Shown here in pieces: positions 6,455 to 7,657 of a stretch of 7,657 nucleotides of DNA. A program made the translations under genes and the position numbers. The stretch lies in contig JANYBR010000345.1 in assembly GCA_025360685.1 (NCBI GenBank), positions 1 through 7,657 of the forward strand, in the 5' to 3' direction. This stretch comes from Pseudomonadota bacterium (lineage in GTDB: Bacteria; Pseudomonadota; Alphaproteobacteria; Micropepsales; Micropepsaceae). The notes under the pieces were generated by a model. The model saw nothing but the letters and a program-made list of their open reading frames with translations, did not search any database and had not been told where the DNA came from. Within the stretch, counting starts at the first letter, position 1. Each line of letters starts with the position of its first letter.

Positions 6455-7283
6455 GCAGCGCGGGCGCGGCACCGAATTGCTCCGCCAGTCGCAGAAACTC
6501 CGCCCTCGCCTGCGGGTTCGAAAGCTGGTGGCGCTCGGCGAAGATAAATTCGTTCTTCAGGGAATGTTCGAGTCCGGTCAGTTCCGTCACCCGCACTTTG
6601 TAGCCATGCGCTTCCAGGAACAGGCCGCGCATGACGTTTGTCAGGTGGGCTCCGAATTCGCGCCGCTGGATCGGATGGCGCCACAATTGCCGCAGCGGGC
6701 CGGATGCGCCTTCCAGGCCAGCGGCAAGCTCGGCCTGACAGCACGGCACGAGGGCTATGAACTTCGCTTCGTTCTTGAGCGCAAACAGGATCGCCTCGTC
6801 GGTTGCCGTGTCGCAGGCATGCAGCGCGGTGACGACGTCTGCGTGAGCATCGGGCAAGACGGCATCGGCGATGGCGGTGGCCATGAAGTGCATCCGCTCG
6901 AAACCGCTTTCGGCGGCAATACGCCGGCAGGTCGCGACAAGTTCGCTGCGTGCTTCCACCCCGTACACCTGCCCGCGGCCCTGTTTGGCGAAGAACAGGT
7001 CGTAGAGCACAAACCCCAGATAGGATTTTCCGGCTCCGAGATCGGCCAGGACTGGCTGTTCCTTGTCGGCAAAGGCCTTGTCCAGAGCCGGTTTAATGAG
7101 CTGTGCCAGATGCAGCACCTGTTTGAGCTTGCGCCGCGAATCCGCATTGATCGCGCCATCCTGGCTCAGAATGTGAAGCGCTTTCAGCAGCGCCACGGAC
7201 TGTCCGGGCCAAAGCTCGGCCACGGCCTGCCTGGGATTGCCGCCGCGCCGCGCCGGGACGCCCTGTGCTGTGTGTCGTGCCAT
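6438..7283 (-). CDS. SAM-dependent methyltransferase, Methyltransf_32/METTL25-like
   Basis: The 281-residue protein is a class I methyltransferase. Motif I is VLADLGAGKSYLGF (78-91), the acidic residue expected to bind the SAM ribose is Glu110 in VYGVEAR, and ALHACDTATDEAI (153-165) followed by VPCCQAEL (179-186) is the hallmark of the Methyltransf_32 (PF13679) group, which also includes eukaryotic METTL25/RRNAD1-type proteins. A basic helical segment, SRRKLKQVLHLAQLI (49-63), precedes the SAM domain. No signal peptide or membrane helix is visible, so it is likely cytoplasmic. The substrate is unknown; RNA or protein are possible and the sequence does not decide. The ATG at 7283 (reading leftwards) lacks a convincing Shine-Dalgarno, so a start shifted by some codons is possible, although the core begins well after it. 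Its promoter must lie between it and the terminator at 7338-7369, or be read-through. A 324-residue open frame on the opposite strand here is a shadow. Confidence 0.85.
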   Translation of the reverse strand: MARHTAQGVPARRGGNPRQAVAELWPGQSVALLKALHILSQDGAINADSRRKLKQVLHLAQLIKPALDKAFADKEQPVLADLGAGKSYLGFVLYDLFFAKQGRGQVYGVEARSELVATCRRIAAESGFERMHFMATAIADAVLPDAHADVVTALHACDTATDEAILFALKNEAKFIALVPCCQAELAAGLEGASGPLRQLWRHPIQRREFGAHLTNVMRGLFLEAHGYKVRVTELTGLEHSLKNEFIFAERHQLSNPQARAEFLRLAEQFGAAPALLKSAA

Positions 7284-7389
7284 CTGAGAAATCTAGTTGC
7301 CCAGCGCCACGGGAACCAGCGCGCCTTTTGGTGTCAGAAAAAAGTGGCGGCCCCGCGAGGGAGCCGCCATCGCTTCGACTATCACAAAC
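7284..7389. other. Intergenic spacer upstream of the methyltransferase gene
   Basis: This 106-bp stretch separates two minus-strand genes. Its right part holds the terminator described separately. The left 54 bp (7284-7337) should carry the methyltransferase promoter and ribosome-binding site. On the minus strand a ctgaca (7332-7337) resembles a -35 box, but no matching -10 box lies at the right distance, so no promoter is called. Confidence 0.5.
7338..7369 (-). terminator. Strong intrinsic terminator of the repeat-protein gene
   Basis: Read on the minus strand, a hairpin with outer stem tggcggc (7369-7363) and gccgcca (7351-7345), one bulged base (7362) and an inner ccc/ggg (7361-7359/7354-7352) around a 4-nt loop is followed, after one C, by six T residues (7343-7338). 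It begins about 20 bp past the TAG stop of the downstream-reading gene at 7390-7392. This is a textbook rho-independent terminator and shows that the partial gene and the methyltransferase are separate transcripts. Confidence 0.88.
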
Positions 7390-7657
7390 CTATTGCGACA
7401 ACCAATAGGTCATCGACGGGTTCGGCCGCGCGACGAAGCATTGGCGGTTGAGATTATAGTTCTGGATGGTCGCGACCGCCTGATCCGCCGCCGCTTGGTT
7501 CGAGCCATAGTCGAGCATCCACATCGCGCCACTGACCACTTTCCACGCGCCGCCCACCTGCTGTGACTGCACAGTGGCCGGGTTGAAGCTGATGCAGTCC
7601 TGTCCACCCATATTGTTGCTCGGCACGTGGCTGCCGCGCTTCCAGTACGTCATCTGC
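7390..7657 (-). CDS. C-terminus of an uncharacterised repeat-containing protein
   Basis: The frame is open to the window edge and stops at TAG (7392-7390), so the gene begins beyond the window; 89 codons including a partial first one are visible. An in-frame ATG at 7653 is probably internal, because the residues from it, MTYWKRG, repeat the C-terminal MTYWLSQ 80 residues later, as if one repeat unit ends there and another follows. The complete unit contains QDCISFNP, GGAWKVVSG, MWMLDYGSNQAAADQAV and QCFVARPNPSMTYW. The composition (two cysteines, many aromatic, Asn and Gln residues) recalls small secreted or surface-associated proteins of alphaproteobacteria with a C-x-F-N-P ... F-V-x-R-P-x-P-S pattern, though that is from memory. 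The N-terminus that would show a signal peptide is missing. No enzymatic function can be assigned. Confidence 0.7.
   Translation of the reverse strand, partial: QMTYWKRGSHVPSNNMGGQDCISFNPATVQSQQVGGAWKVVSGAMWMLDYGSNQAAADQAVATIQNYNLNRQCFVARPNPSMTYWLSQ

Noticed and set aside
5269..6603. 444-residue plus-strand frame overlapping the transporter in another phase
   Set aside because: It is Arg-rich shadow translation without membrane segments or motifs, and runs on past the transporter into the antisense of the methyltransferase.
7332..7337. ctgaca on the minus strand as a -35 box for the methyltransferase gene
   Set aside because: There is no acceptable -10 sequence about 17 bp downstream, so no promoter can be supported.
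6477..7451. 324-residue plus-strand frame opposite the methyltransferase
   Set aside because: The minus strand carries an intact SAM-binding motif and family blocks; the plus frame has no recognisable domain.
1..7657. CRISPR array, toxin-antitoxin pair, insertion sequence or phage genes
   Set aside because: No spaced direct repeats, transposase motifs, terminal repeats of an insertion sequence or small paired genes were seen; coding is continuous housekeeping and metabolic genes.

Overview
The window is GC-rich bacterial DNA, tightly packed with genes. It most likely comes from an alphaproteobacterium. Three things point that way: the rpmI-rplT-pheS-pheT order, the style of the L20 and PheST proteins, and an intergenic palindromic element whose minus-strand reading begins VIARLVRATQ, close to the VIARLDRATQ-type spurious peptides produced by dispersed repeats in many alphaproteobacterial genomes. 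Order and genus cannot be fixed from the sequence. Hyphomicrobiales is a reasonable guess, but the L20 N-terminus is unusual.

Layout. Positions 1-4029 are a plus-strand housekeeping block: the last codons of rpmI (L35), complete rplT (L20), a 140-bp spacer with a possible weak terminator and an 81-bp cloverleaf-like palindromic repeat, then pheS and pheT (both subunits of phenylalanyl-tRNA synthetase) joined by an ATGA stop/start overlap. Positions 4089-6454 hold a second plus-strand pair: an FAD-dependent oxidoreductase of the geranylgeranyl-reductase-like group, and 29 bp later a 12-helix major facilitator transporter. The transporter converges on, and overlaps by 17 bp, a minus-strand SAM-dependent methyltransferase of the Methyltransf_32/METTL25-like type (6438-7283). 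A strong minus-strand intrinsic terminator at 7338-7369 separates it from the last gene, a minus-strand fragment (7390 to the window edge) that encodes the C-terminus of a protein apparently built from repeats of about 80 residues.

How the genes work together. L35 and L20 are 50S ribosomal proteins and PheST charges tRNA-Phe, so the first half is translation machinery. The oxidoreductase and transporter are probably co-transcribed and may share a substrate, but nothing in the sequence says which one. The methyltransferase and the repeat protein are separate units. No defence system, CRISPR array, insertion sequence, tRNA or rRNA was seen. The most interesting non-coding feature is the palindromic element ahead of pheS. 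The most interesting coding leads are the oxidoreductase-transporter pair and the truncated repeat protein.
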